In this document: piece by piece, positions 28,201 through 43,200 of the stretch
Layout: each line of letters begins with the position of its first letter
How positions within the stretch are numbered: position 1 is the stretch's first letter
NCBI GenBank assembly: GCA_023052935.1
Contig: CM041292.1
Span: 98,566,237-98,630,236, forward strand
DNA length: 64,000 bases
Reading direction: 5' to 3'
DNA from: Piezodorus guildinii
Taxonomy: Eukaryota > Arthropoda > Insecta > Hemiptera > Pentatomidae
Translations under genes and position numbers: made by a program
Notes under the pieces: generated by a model
Databases searched by the model: none
Told to the model about the DNA's origin: nothing
Seen by the model: only the letters and a program-made list of their open reading frames with translations

Positions 28201-31200
28201 CCTTGCCATCCAGCCTTGCAGTAACACTGCCCATTGACACATGTACCATGACCAGAACATTTTGGATCCAAACAGTCCACTGAAACAGAATACTTTAATA
28301 TAGCCTTCTAAAAAGGGAATAAGAAAAAAAAATAGAACAAAAAGATTTAAATCAAATTAGATCGAGACATAAATAAGAATAGTATTGTTTTATTTATTGA
28401 AATCACACAAGCCTTGGTGAACCTACATTGAAAAGCCCAGTTGTATATATATATCTCTTTTTTTTTTTTTTACTAAAAAATATTTTGGCTGATCTTTTAG
28501 CCACTAACACTACCAGCCTTTTCCATCTCCATCAATCTTCTGTAACATCTAACCAGTTGTCAGCTTATGGTCTGAAGCTTATTCTATTTGGAGGCTCCAT
28601 TCATTATTACAAATATGGGGTATAATTAAATCATATAAAACCCAATATTTATAATAGATTGTTTCCTAATGTCTCTTCAATCTATTAATTAAATATATAA
28701 CTAATGTGTAATATGTAACTAATCTTTTTTTCCCTTGAAATTGCATGGTTTTTGTATGCTGTTGAAGCATTGAGGGATTTCATAGTTCTGAAAACCTGTG
28801 TTTTTCTTCACAAGTGGGGAGAGATGAACATAAGTAGATTTAAAGTAATTTATTTTTTTAATCATCATAATTATTAATTAGTGATAACTTTATTTTATGC
28901 AAAACACTAAAATTTTGATATATATGCATGGTTATTGTTCTTTGTTTTATTGGGCAGAACAATCACAGGATTTAAAAAATTGTGAATTTCAGTAAATTTT
29001 TTTTTTATTTAATTTTTTTATTCTTGCTGATTTCTTCAGATCGTATAAATTAAATCAAAGGTTTTAATATTTATGTGTGAAATGAGTTAGCGTTTGAGAA
29101 TAGTCTTTAGAGTATCTTAATTTTTTTCTTTTACCATTTTGATACACGACAATACGACCTCGGCAAGGAAGCTCTGCTGTTTCCACTGTTTGTTTGATTA
29201 ATATAGAAGAATAATGCGGAACAGACAGAAAATTCAATATACTGACAAAATAGACCCCACAAAATAACCACAAGCAATAGCAGGATTCACAATCACTGAA
29301 AACAGAATTTTTAACAGAGTTTTCCTAATTAATTTTTTTCCCCTACCGTAGAAGCTTGTTCATCAAACTGCGACAATCCTCCTATACCTCTGCAGTTAAT
29401 CTTCGGCTGTTTTTTCATGCAAAAATTGGAAAAGAAAAAAAAAACAAAGGACAGCGTTGCCAGAGCGAGGGTTAGTGGGGGAGAGTATAATCCCCGCATC
29501 CAATAGGGGGCCGTGTTAAATATTGAAGCTCGGTTATTTGGGAGCCACCCTCTGTTGACACCGGCCTTCGGGCCAATGAAATTTTAGATAACGCCCGCTG
29601 ATGCAGCGGTATTCTATTCCCGCGAAAAATGCTAAAACTGCGCCCCTATCCTCACACCCCAGCGAAATATTAATTTATCTACACACAATGCCTTCCTTTT
29701 AATAGGTTAAACATTTATAAAAAAAAGTACTGTTATATCGCACGGATGCTTTGTGCGGAGTTGAAACCACTATCAATGTAGAAAATGGTATTTTAACGAC
29801 GAGAGACGAGATTAAATTACCGATAAGTAGTCTTTTGCTGAATTTAAAATTGATTGAAATAGTAGCCTAAATTAAATAAAACATAAGGATTTTTAATTTG
29901 TATTTATATTTTTACTAAATAAGGGAGCGGCGTGGTCTAGTGAATAGAGCACTAGTCTGCTGTTCTCCGGGTCCTGGGTTCGAATCCCAGCTGTGGCAGA
30001 ATATTATTTATTCTGTTAATTCATTGGGAGAGGGGGAGGGGGAAGGCGAACTTGGGGTATGGAGACCCTCCGGGGGCATACTTAGCCTCTATAAAGTGAG
30101 TATCCAAAATAACTGGGGAAAAACCTGGCGGCTGAGCGTGAACAAGGCCTAATCACCTCATTGCACTGCGCGCCCGGCATACGAACAATGTACTGAGCCC
30201 GAGACCCTTCATGGGATTGTAGGTACAGGTTTTTTTTTTTAATTCTCTTTTTTTTACTATATAAAAAAAAAAAAATTTTTTTTTATAGATGTTAAAGCAA
30301 GATAAACCATTCAAATGCTTATGGGATAGCTCAGTCACCAATAAACAGTTAAGAACTGATATACCTTATTTTATTAATGGTAATTTTCATAATAATACAC
30401 TAGATCGGTGCATTTTTATTGTAAAAGCAATTGCTTATATTATTTAACTACAATAATTAAATCCTGTTTGACAAGCATAATAAAAAACACTAATATTAAG
30501 TATAATAAACTAAATGATAACTCATTTAATCGAACCAACTCAAGCAATTCTGTATTTATGAACAGGCATATATTTGTAAGTTCCGCTGGAAACACTTAAT
30601 TGCAAATTTTCAAATAGCAGACTTAACCTTGAATTGATTCTGTTTTTTGTTGCAATTTTTAGCGATGGAAGTCACAAATTAATTTTCGCCATCAGTTGCC
30701 AGGACTTATCATTATAATTAGTTATCCTGAATAAGACAATTTTACTCAAAAGATTAAAAAAAAAAAAAAAAAAATTATGAATGAATATTGCATCTAAGTG
30801 GCAATGGAGTTTTTGAATTTACCCAATAAATTCAAAAAGATCACTGAATAAACGCGTATTTCTGTCCCCACTCCACTCTCCTTCCATTCAACAAACACGG
30901 TGTTCCGCTTGAAGGACTAAAATATTCAGGTATATAATGCCACCAGTCAGATAAAAACTGCATTGGCAAATTACTTTGTAGGGTTTATAATCGATAATAT
31001 ACTCTAAACATGAAATAAACTGCTCCATTGGTGAAATTTCAACCGGTTAATTACGAGCTGTGATTTGAAAAACTTGAGAATCTGGTATACTTAAAAAAAA
31101 AAGAAGGAAATCCTAAAAAAAGGGTGCACACTGGGCAAAATCACCAATTTAGGTGGACCAAAGTCAAGTCAAAATTTTGGAATTTTCCAGTGCTTCACCT

Positions 31201-34200
31201 TTTTATTATTAGTTGGCAAGACCTTATACTACTAGTTAATACTAAAAGACTTAATGCTAATATTTTCCGCCATACCGTGTTTACAAATAAATAGTAAATG
31301 AGTGAATCATTCCCGTTCGTTTAAGTATCATTCCTGTAAGTCCTGATATCTGTAATCGATGGCCATTTATTGTGTTCAAGGTGTGTTTAAAGTCTTTTTG
31401 CTTTTATTTAACAATGGACATTGCTGAGACAGGTAAGACATTGTATTTCCAAACTCGTTATTGAATATACATTGCAATTTAACTATAAAGTTAATTTAGC
31501 AATTTGTAAATGTATGCCCCTATTCAATAACGAAAAACTATATAACCCCTAAGTTACCCCAAGGATTTGTTTGTAGGATTTGTTTTATCAATATTTCTAG
31601 TTTTTGAATATTACAAAGATTTTTTGCGTTTTGGGGTGATACATAATTTTTTTCAGACACAACACTCCGAATCAAAAGTTTTACAATCTGTAATTTGAAG
31701 AGTTTCCTAAATGATATAAAATACATCTATTAGCAAATTTCAGCAACTCCGAGCCATAATTAGTTTTTTTAAAAATTATATTTCCCGTATTCTGGGACTT
31801 CAAACATAAAATGTAGGGAAGTTTTAGATTTTAGCAAATAAATTTGATGTTTGACCACTGTGTTTTCGCCAATCGTGTCAAAAAATTAATTTGTTTTTAT
31901 AGTTTTTTCTTATATTTTTTTCCTGTAATCTAGGACCCCGAAGGTTGAATATGAACACGTTTCAGGATTTTAACCACCTAAATCGATCATATTTTCCACT
32001 ATGCGGCGGTGGAATGGATTTACTTCATGTGCTCAGAAACGGTTTTTACATAAGAATCATAGAATGTTTTTAAAAATAGTTCTACAAGCTTCATCTACCA
32101 TTTAAATGAGTTCTAATCACAGGGATTGGGGAACGGCAAACAAACTGATTTACAATGGCGACGGTAAAGAGAACGGGAGTATTGTTTGCAGTAAACAGGA
32201 GCTAGGAGGATTTGCAACGTCTAAAAGGTGCTCTTTAAAACAAAGAGGTGGGGGGCAGCGAGTGAGAGGGTACAACGGGAGGAAACTAATTATTAAGGAG
32301 GCTTTGTGCAAGCCTTTGAGCTACAATCAACTTTGTTTGACGCCATTTTAATCATAGGGGCCAATCTAATAGGGCCGTGTAATTTTCTTAGTCCCCGGGC
32401 CATCAACATTCCATTTCCTCCCGGGATCTTGTTAACGATTTATTAAACCCTCGCCCAAGGGAGGAGGTAATCTACGATTTATGTAACCGTGGAAGGGAGG
32501 GTATTTACACCACGTAAATAAATGGGGTGTCAAAGAAGAATAAAGTATAGGCAAAGGTAATGGGCCATACCATCAGAATAAGTTCATCAATGTCGATAGA
32601 GAACACTAATAGTTGAGGTCCGCATTATGAAGAGAGAGAAAGGCAAAATAAAATAAGTTACCGGATACAAATTGAGTTTGATGTGTTAACCCATAGCCAA
32701 GTAAATAAGTCCGAATAGGCGTCTAGTAGCTAGTTCATATGAATTAGGGGTTCGAAGTTTACCAAATAAAGCTCAAAATAAAGTCCGTGACTTTAATAAT
32801 CTAATAAGATACATACATTTTTTTTCTCTTTATAATAATTAAGTTTCTTAAAGCTGCATTAGATAGAAGCTTTACGTATATACACATTTACTAAAACCTA
32901 TATGGACTTACGCTTGCCAAATTTACGGACCACCTAAACAGAAACACATTAAAAAAATACAAAGCTTTCTCAATCTAAATTTTTAAGACTAGCAACGAAC
33001 TCTCTACCGTATGTCTCATACGATACTCTTTATACCGACTTACGTATTCCAACTACATTAAACCACCTATGATTGACTTATAAACGATTTCATGACAAAC
33101 TGCATGAACACGTTAACCAATTGGTTCAAAACATGTCTACAACTGACATACCTAACAACTCGGGGTAGGCTGAAAAGGAGTTGGATGAGAGACCTCCTGA
33201 CCTGAAAATATAGTTGCACTAAATGTCAGGACGATGCACTACTGGGTACTGTCTCCCAAGCCTGTCCACGCCAGGTTTTCCATATTTGTGAAATACAACC
33301 CATTTACTTATTCTATTTATTTTAAAGAGTATAAAATATATATATATAAAGTCTCTTAAACCTGAGACGTATCCAAAGTAGCTTTTGGAGGACAAACCTG
33401 AATTTCCAGTAACGTCAAAGAGGACGGAATATCATAGAAGTTACCAATTATTCTAGCCAGAATGGGAAGGTAAGCATTAGGTTTACTTGTCAAGATGAAA
33501 TCTTAGCTAGGACAAGTTTAAAAAGAAATGCTAGGACCGAATAGATTTACCATCCAGTGGTTGATGGAGTAGGATTATAGTGATCCTTTAATTTCGAATA
33601 ATTTTATCCACGGTTATGATATATCATTAACATAACTACAGGAAAAATAAGAATTTCTTGACAAACAATTTAGATTTTAAAGTACTTAATCGCTTGAACA
33701 ACTAAAAAAAAAAAAAGTAATGAACGAACTTAAAGAAAATCACATAATATAAAATAAAAACAGCAAGTAGCAAATATTTTAAATCCAAGTAGAGAATGAT
33801 ACTTAACATTTGCAAATACAAAATAAATTGATTAATATTTGATAATATTAAAATTAATATTTTGCTTTGTAAAATTAGTAAAACACTGACTTTAAGCGAA
33901 ATGTTAATTAGGCGAATGTACATTGTGATCACTAATCGATTTAATAAATGATAGAGGTAATTCCATTTCACGTTCTGCAGCTAATAAATCGAGTAGGGAG
34001 TAAATTGGATTCTGAAGCTAACAAGTGAACCGATTTAAACAATAATGAAGGAGCGATTTAAGTTGTCATCGTCATCATTCCTAATTTAAAGTAAAAATTA
34101 ATTAAATAGGTATAAGACTCTACGATGTAATTGAACATACATCATAATTTTACAATTTTATTTTGAACAGTTTTTTTTTTTTTTTATAACATTTTTCTCT

Positions 34201-37200
34201 TTTCATTCAATAAGTTTGTTAATCCCTTAAACTGTACAGGTCTTACTATATATTTTTAAAAAGAAAAGGTCTTTCGAGAAGTTTGAAGAATAATTTTAGT
34301 GAGGACTAAATAGAACTTCTCACTATTAATGATCATACAAATATGGATATTAGTCATAGAATTATTTTGAGAATACATAGACATAGCAATTATAAACAAA
34401 AATTGGCTTATAAAAAAGAAAGTGTCGGAAAGTCAGTGAACATTTATAGTTAAAATGAACTCATGGAGATTGAAATTAATTTTTTTTAAATATGTTTGAT
34501 AACAATAGAAACCATCCAACTACAAAAAAAGTGTATTATTTACTCTCTGAATTTTACTGACGTCAATAATACTAGCTTATACACGCCACTAATAGATAAC
34601 AGATTAACTGGAATATCGATTAGAAAAAATATCGCCAGAAGGTTCATATAAAATACTTCAAGCATCACTACGCTGCTATGCAACGAAAAATTACAAACTA
34701 TTTGTTGACATAATTACAAACATTTTATCTTTGCTAATGGTTTTATAGCATCAGTGGTCATGATAAAAATGTCCTATGCAAGAACAACTAGTCCAATATA
34801 TCGTACAAAACTAATTTATTTACAAAAAATTACAGCAAACAAGATAAGTCTAATTTACAACAATTTTGATGAAAAATAATACTTCAATAAGGAAGAAGAA
34901 AACTACATTTTGCCTCTTAAAGGGGGTTAGGGTATTTAAGTAAACCCGCTTGATAATTCCCAACATTTCTTCTTCCTCTGCTTTTTATTTTCCTATCTCG
35001 ATTTTTATCTCTGTCTTTATTTTGTCTCTACTTTTTCTCTACTGTTTTTTCATCCAATTTTTCATATTTAATTACGTTTCGGAAAACCGTACCTTTCCGG
35101 ACGACTGCCTCAGATAAAAGGAAAACTCTCCACAAAGAAAAGCCCCTTTTCCCATTGTAATTAATATGCTCTTTCGAGAAAGGAAGGGTGGGGAGGGGAA
35201 ATTAGATATGAAATTACCTTCCTCACTTTTTAATTCTCCAATTTAAATGTTTCCTTATAGAAATCAAAGGACGGAATATTTCATTTCTGACATGTTAACA
35301 ACAACTTCCAGAGGCATTTTATTTATTCTATTAAAACAAAAAATCCCTTCCTTTCTCACATGAAAAGTGGTTTATAATTTCTTTTTAATTAAGCTTAAAT
35401 AATAATTAATTAATTGATTATAATTTAAAAAAAATTATGGTACCGTATATAGTTCGTTGGTCTATCTGACACTCGCATGAAAGGGTATACTTAAATAATT
35501 GGTGCATTAAGCTTTAAACAAAAATGTTTTTACAATAATTATTACGCTTCACAGATATTTGGTTTAGCAAAAAAGACTCACATACAAAAACTGCAAATAT
35601 TTCAATCCAAAATTTTAAGACTCACAACGACAACTCCTTGATACGTAAACAACAGAACCCTACATACGGACTTACAACAACCAACAGTTGACCAATATAT
35701 ACGAACACTCAATTCTCGTTTTCACAGTAAACTTAACGTACACGACAATAGACTGATTAACGACATGTCAGTAGCTGAAATGCCAATCAGAAGAAGGTTA
35801 AAACGAAGCTGGATGAGGGACCTCCTCTGCTAAATTAAAGCCTTGGAAGGGGTGCTGCTGGGCACTATACTTCCCCATGCCGACCATGTCTGATCTTACA
35901 TTTGTCCAACACATTTGCTGATTGTCAGACAGCTTCTGACAGGTGTATATAAAGATATGGAGAGAGAAAAAAAAATTACGCTATTTTAAACAGTTAATAT
36001 TCTATGGCATGAAATTCGTTTGAAGATACTTTAATTTCCACATTGATTTGTATATCTTATTGCTACCTAATACTGTGACAGAGAACATTCAAGGTTGAAA
36101 ATATCTTTTATATGAAAATAAGCTATTTTTTGACATGAAAAGTTTAGCCTGTTCTGTCTAAATCATACAACTATTATAAAGATTAGGAAAGGATCTATGA
36201 TAAGATAAATAGGAGAAATTCATTGTTTATCATTAATAGCCCATATCACCATTAGAATGGTTACCATATTCATGTTTTTCATAAGATGGAATCGTATTTT
36301 TCGTCTCGTCTATTAACTAGTAAATGTACTACTGAGATGTACAAAATATGTAGTGGTGTAGTTCTAACTTCGTATGACTGACAATTAATTCACTCACTCG
36401 CTAGCACTACAGTCCACACAGGACCTTGGTCTCCATACTGACAATTAATCATCCACTAATAAGAAGTATATAATATTTTATGAGCACATTATGGACTGAA
36501 GTACATCAATGATTTAGTACAGCATGATATTATGACATGATATATAATTATATTACATTAAAAAAAATACAATAACTAAAAATTATGGCGCAATAGAAAG
36601 ATGAAGTCATAATTACCAGTACAGTATTTATGAAACACAGCAAGGCCTAAAAAGTGATCTGCAGACCTATCTTACGCACTATAACAATTCTATTTTAGAT
36701 ATCAAAACAAACTTCCTACTTATTTTGATTCACAAAATTGTAAGCAGTCGATTAAAATTGTCAATTAATTTTCAATTATTAATAATTGAACCTATGAAAC
36801 TATCAGAATTATTAACGTAAACATTGCACAAGCATGATTATGCTACCAATTGAATAATATAGAATACTTTGAATTTAAATATTTATTGTAAATAAGAACT
36901 CAATGTATTGCCACTAAGGACTAAATTGTTCTTCGATTTGTGAGGTCACAGGAGGATTTATTATTTTTATTTTTGTTTTCACGTTTCGTGGAAGGGAAAA
37001 GGATTTGTAACTTGGTTAACGAAATGGAAGATATTCCCAAAGGAAGCTAATTGAAGTGCTTTTCGACTTTCCAGAAAATACCAAGTAACAAAGTTTATAA
37101 GAATAATAAAGTTCACCCTGATTATATCTCTTTTAGAAACACAATGAGAGTATTTCATCTACCTTAAATTTAATATTTTATGTTTGAGCTTATATCTTCC

Positions 37201-39069
37201 AGTCCCACTCCCTCTCGGGGTCCGATAAGAACATTTCAAAATTCTACATAGTTATTTTTCTTCTGATATTTTTGAATAATTAAATGAGCCTTGTCCGGAA
37301 CTGAACCTTAGCCTTTTCATTTTTGTTTTGTTTCAGCCACTTCATGAAAAATATTTCATGGATTATTCACGTTGTTATTTCCTCTTCAAGAAAACATTTG
37401 CATAACTAATATGTCAATGATATTTACTTAAAATGGAGGTTCATATTTCTGAAAATCTTAAAAATATTACTTTTACTAAAGAAAAAATAAAAATAATGTA
37501 AGCAAGGGGAGGGAAAAAAGAAATACAGAAAGTTTCAAGGCATTTACCTCAATAGGTTTCTGTGAGTATAGCAAGGGGTAGAGATAGTGGAAATGGTCAC
37601 TCATTAAACTGAAATTTAATGTCAATGATATTAAGATGTGTTTAATCATCCATTAATTAACGTATCATCAGTAACAATTCCCTATAGTAGAATATTAAAA
37701 AAAATTATTCTCAATAGCAAAAAAAAACTTGTAATATACGATACTTGACTATATAAACTTTTACTTTCAAAAAGGTATAATTTAAGCAGTTATTTGCAAG
37801 TATTTAATACTGAAACCAAGGGTATAATTTATTTAATTCCAGTTTTCAGATCCAAGAATTTGAATTATAAAAGCAAATAAGAAAAATCTCCTTATCTATT
37901 AGTAAAATGCATATCGAAACCTTTCATGTGAAATTCATAAGGTTTAAAAGGTTACGCACTGCAGTATACATATATTCCTTTTTGACAAAAAACGACTTGT
38001 AGGGAATTCCAATTGAATAATACTGAACCAATTCATATTCATAAAAATATGAATATGAATTAATGTATTTCATATTAAAGCCTGAGAGAAAGACTTAAAC
38101 TAAAATATTTCAATAAAATAAAAGTATTCTCACGTAAAATGGCCATTTTTAATCACTTGTTGTGGTTCAATTCCAGGCAAATACATGAGAAACACAGCAA
38201 ACGAATTGAGGTGCGTATCGACCTCAGCCCGAAGTTAAATTAGACACATTTAAATTCATCCCCACCCCACATAGCCGGGAGGGGAGGGGGTGGACTTTGG
38301 ACCTTAAACCAATTAGCTTTCGTTAACTTCTCTCAATTTCGGCTAATACCATTTTCTTTCCTTCCTTCCTAGCTGGGTGTCGTTACAGCGATTAAGTAGG
38401 GAAAAGAGAGTATTTTTTTCTTTTGAAGAAGGCATTTTTAGACGGACGATTCTGTTGTTTCAAATGATTGAGGTGAAAGTTTTCTGTTATGTTAAGTAGA
38501 AACACGGACAGTTGTAGAATGGGCTTAAAATTATAAGAGTGAAAATATTATTTACCAAAAGCGCTCATTTGATAAGTTTATATCAATATTATTAATATTT
38601 GATAACTTATGTTACCAATATAGGTTATAAATATATCAATTTAAATAAACAAAGAATGATATGGTTATGAATAAAAATTGGACATAGTATACACAATAGA
38701 GTGAAAATATTTGTAAAGAGAATAATTCAGAGGGGTTTGACGGCAGTGGAGGGTATACTAAGCCTGCATCACCTATCGGAAATTCGCTCACTTTCTGTGG
38801 CATCACGGTGAAATGTAGGGGCAAGCTACTTGATGTCATGGTATATATTAAAAATAATGAGTGCCCTGTAGTTAGCCTGAGTGGTGTGCCGGTGCTAAAT
38901 AAAATTATTTGTGTTGAAAAGGATCCTATGTATAAACATAGACGGAGGATCGAAACTTCCAAATAAAGAAAATTAAGAAGGAGGGATAGTTTAATGACCT
39001 AAAGCCCGAATCATTTCAAATAAAATTATAATATAAAAGGGTCGATGAATTAAATTCTTGTATATATAT

Positions 39070-39118
<49 letters not shown>

Positions 39119-40206
39119 GTACCATTACAACCCATGAAGGGTCTCGGGCTCAGTACATAAGAAACTCCGTACTGTTTCTTGACTTTGCAATGAGATGATA
39201 AGGTCTTGATCACGTTCAGCCGCCAGAATATTCCTCCAATTTTTTCGGTAACCACTTTATGGATACTGGGTCTGCCCCAGGAAGGTCTCCATACCCTAGG
39301 GCCACCCCCAGACTGAATTAACAGAATAAATAATAAAATACGCTGGGATTCGAACCCAGGATCTGAAGAAGAGTTGACTAGTGTTCTATTCACTAGACCA
39401 CGCCGCTCTTATGTGTGAGTGTATATACAAATATATATAAATCTTTTTTACTTTCAATTTACTATATGCGAAATATATAATAAGGGAAAATATTGCGATC
39501 GTAATTTACGAATTCCAGTTTTCAAGGAAATAATCGTTCTAGGATTCTCTGAGTACAAATAACCAAAGAAAAAAATCTGTATGTGTGTCCGTGTCTGTGT
39601 GTGTGTGGTAAATCTAACACGAAAACGAAAAGTCGAACGAAACTAAAAATTCATATTTAAGACAACTATACCCACGAGATGTTCCAGCAACTTTTTCATC
39701 AAAATCGGAAAAGCAGAAGAGCATGTAAAATTTAATGGGCTTTAATGTCATGTATGCTCCATTCTGATTGAAATAGTCTACTAGGGCTTAAATAGCGAAT
39801 TTTTGTATTTTCTTCTTCTAAAGTACCCTTAATCTTGTACATTCCAAAAGATTTATCATATCATCTTATTATTATTATTATTATTAATGATGACTAAATA
39901 TAAAATTTGGATGAATTTGATAACGAACTAAAAGGTAAAAGAGCAAACATATTTTTTATGTAATTTTTGATAAAATGATAGTAATATAGACGCATAATAT
40001 ACCGTTGGAAAGAGAATGATTATAGAAAAAATATTATCTTATACACTAAGTTGTAAAAGGTTGTATAAAGTAATGAATCCCTATTACCTATTTATGCCCT
40101 CATAAACATATAATTAATTAACAATTTAATATATTTATACAATTCAATCTAAGTCATATATATCCGACGAAACTGAATAGACTACTAATTTATTAAAATT
40201 AACTTA

Positions 40207-40250
<44 letters not shown>

Positions 40251-43200
40251 ATCCAATCCTTACAATCCAAAATCCTTCGCAAAATCCTAAATGCTCCTTA
40301 ATTCGTCACAAATAAAATCATCCATAACGACCTTAATATCCCATTTGTGGCAGACCTTTCTCGAACCAGATATACCACTTTTAATTCCAAACTCCCAACT
40401 CATATAAACCCTCTTGTCAGCAACCTATCAACCTCGCATATTCCTGACAACCCTCCGAGGCGATTGAAAAGAAGATGGCCTCGGGATCTACTTACTTAAA
40501 TAAACATTGAAGTACTACCGCTGGGTAGTTTCTTCACAAGCCTTATACGCCTTTTATTATAATTCATCACTTTTACTTATTGTATTTATGTAATATACAG
40601 TTGTAAAATTCAATAAAATATAATTTAAAAAAAAACAAAACATTTTTTTAACTTTAAGTATGTTTAATAGTTTTTAAATTGATTTTAAAAGCCAAGATAA
40701 GTGAAAGTAGTGAGTTGCCCTCACCAGATTTTTAATATTTAATTTATTTAATAACATTCAAGTTGTTTTATTAATTAATCAATTGCGTTAACAAAGTTTT
40801 CATCTTTTATCATTTGGCCTTTATTTTTTATTTCTATATTTTTGAATAAAATTGGAGGCTGATTTTTACTTCACCACTCTTATATTAAAAATCAATGCAC
40901 AACGTTTCGGCTAAAACGCCTTCATCAGGTGCAAAGGAACAATGTTTTTCTATTGTGAGTGGATGCTTCCAATTTTTATTTTTACTATATCTTTTTTCTG
41001 TGAAACTCTTTTATCTTCATTAATGAGAGAATACATTTAAAGGAATAGTATTTCATGACTCCTGTTTTAACTGTGAAGATGTATAATAAACAATAACGAT
41101 ATACAGCTCTATATCTCTTCATATTCAAGTTGCGCCTTAAATTCTTCGGAAAATAACATTATTAACATTGTTTTCAACATATTTTAGAAGTACTTTTAAC
41201 TTGTTATTTTTTTATACTTATTATTTATTTATTATTGTTATTTATTATTTATTTAACTTGTTATTTATCTACCTTATTTATTAATTCATTTAATTAACTT
41301 ATTAGAGTGGTCTCTAGATACATTTTATGTTTCTGGTGTGATAATGCTCTCTTCATTAAATAATCAATACTCCTTTTATTTTATTTGTTTTCAAAAATAT
41401 CCCAGCATAAACATGTAACGGGCGGATTCATGGAAAAATTGCACTTTTTACAAAATGGGATGAAAGGCGGTAATACGACGGACCAAAAAGTGTATAAAGT
41501 AGGTTATAAAGGGACGAGGCTTGAGGGCGTAATGGGCCGTATTTACTTGTCTGAAAAACTGGAAGCCTTGCGTTATATTACTCAGGAAGCGGAGGGAGGG
41601 AGTGAGAAAGAGGGATGAAGAGGGAGGAATAAATGAGAGACAAACAAGAAAGTTGGCCCTTTGAAGCGGGAAGGGTTACCCACAACGGGGTCAGCTGAAT
41701 ACTTAGTCCTACCTATTCCCTTGGGCCAACTAGTTGCCCCCACTCCTCCTCCAAGGAGTTCGATCACAACTAGTATCCTCTCAAATCATAAAATTTATTT
41801 TATTTTTTATTAACTGGCTAAGAGGCGTTCAAAATCCACTGTGCTCCATCTAAAGCAATTTTAATAATTGGCGACAACGCTAGATCGACATCTTTGGATC
41901 AGAAAATTACAAATTTATCGATTTTTATGTAAGTACTTGAATACACCACTTATGACGATGTTTGAAATGTATTTTGTCTGTCTATATTATTCGAAATTTT
42001 TTTTCACATTTAAAAACGCAACACGTTGGGATCACTTGTAGCTGGGTGGCTAGCGTAACAGCCTTACATGCTAAAGGTCACGGGTTCAAGCCCGCAGGTG
42101 GTCCTAGGATTTTTTAATGGGAGTAAAAAATCCTTAGTTACGCCGTCCTTCGGAGGGGACGTTAAAACGTGGTCCCGAGCCTGTGCGATGTCAGGTACTC
42201 GTTAAAGATCCCTATCCTAATAAAACCTGGATAGGCAAAATTTAGGACTCCCACTGTAGCATCGTCCGATTAGCCATAGTAGCATAAAGTGACGTTAAAT
42301 AAATAAACAAACAAAAACGCAACACGCAACCTGTTGGTGATGCTCGGATAAAAAAAAAATTACGATAGATTCCATATCAGTGATTTAATTGAGAATATTT
42401 TTTATTATATAAGATTTGTCGCTAGAAACACTCTTTATATTTGTTTGAATGAAAAAAATGTTTTCGATAGAAACCCGTATTGCCTCTCTGATTTGTTATT
42501 TTCCAATAATCATTATTTGAATTTAACTATTAATTTGTCCATAATGATCCAACTACTGTATCCCTAATCCTTCAGTCCCACATCACAGCCATTGAATAAT
42601 GGTGTCAAAATTGGAGGATTAAAATAAATCCCACCAAATTACCTTTACCCTTTGTCGCAAACCGATGACTTCCTGCCCCCCAGTATCATTTAATAACATT
42701 ACCTTTACTCCTGTAGAACAAATCCGATAACTAGGTCTCCATCTTGACAAGCGCCTTACTTGGAACCCTCACACAAGACTGGAACGACAAGAAACTGCTT
42801 GAACATAACGATTACTACAACAACCGATTACTAGACAAACGTTCAAATCTACCAGTATATTACAAAAGATTCATTTACATCATTATTATCAGACCTATTT
42901 GGACATATGGAATCAAGCTTTGGGGCTCTACGAAACCATCTAATTCCTCCCGCATCCAGTCCTTACAATTCAAAATCCTGAATGCTCCTTATTTTTTTAC
43001 AACATCCATTGTGTGAAAGTAATGAACTAAACATCCAATTTGTTTTAGACATACCCCGTGATAGATACTCCTCTTTTCATTCTAAACTCCTTGCCCATAT
43101 AAACCCACTTGTCCGTAATTTATCTTCCTTAGATATCCCTGATAACCCTCCAAGGCGACTGAAAAGAAGGTGGCCTCGGGACCCACTGCCTTAAAATAGT

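Larger units (their letters stand above)
39451..40727 (+). repeat. Repeat C, copy 3, interrupted by a LINE
   Basis: Starts with a hairpin (CTTTCAATTTAC ... ATAAGGGAAAA), TATTGCGATCG and the family body to about 40200. It resumes after the LINE insert and ends AGATAAGTGAAAG ... CACCAG, the family 3' end. The uninterrupted length would be about 0.85 kb. Confidence 0.75.

Noticed and set aside
29933..30000. tRNA gene, from A and B boxes
   Set aside because: The acceptor ends do not pair, and the same unit recurs with a fixed body at 39 and 53 kb, so it is a SINE head.
42028..42100. tRNA gene at the SINE-B head
   Set aside because: It is part of a 287-bp unit with target duplications and several other copies.
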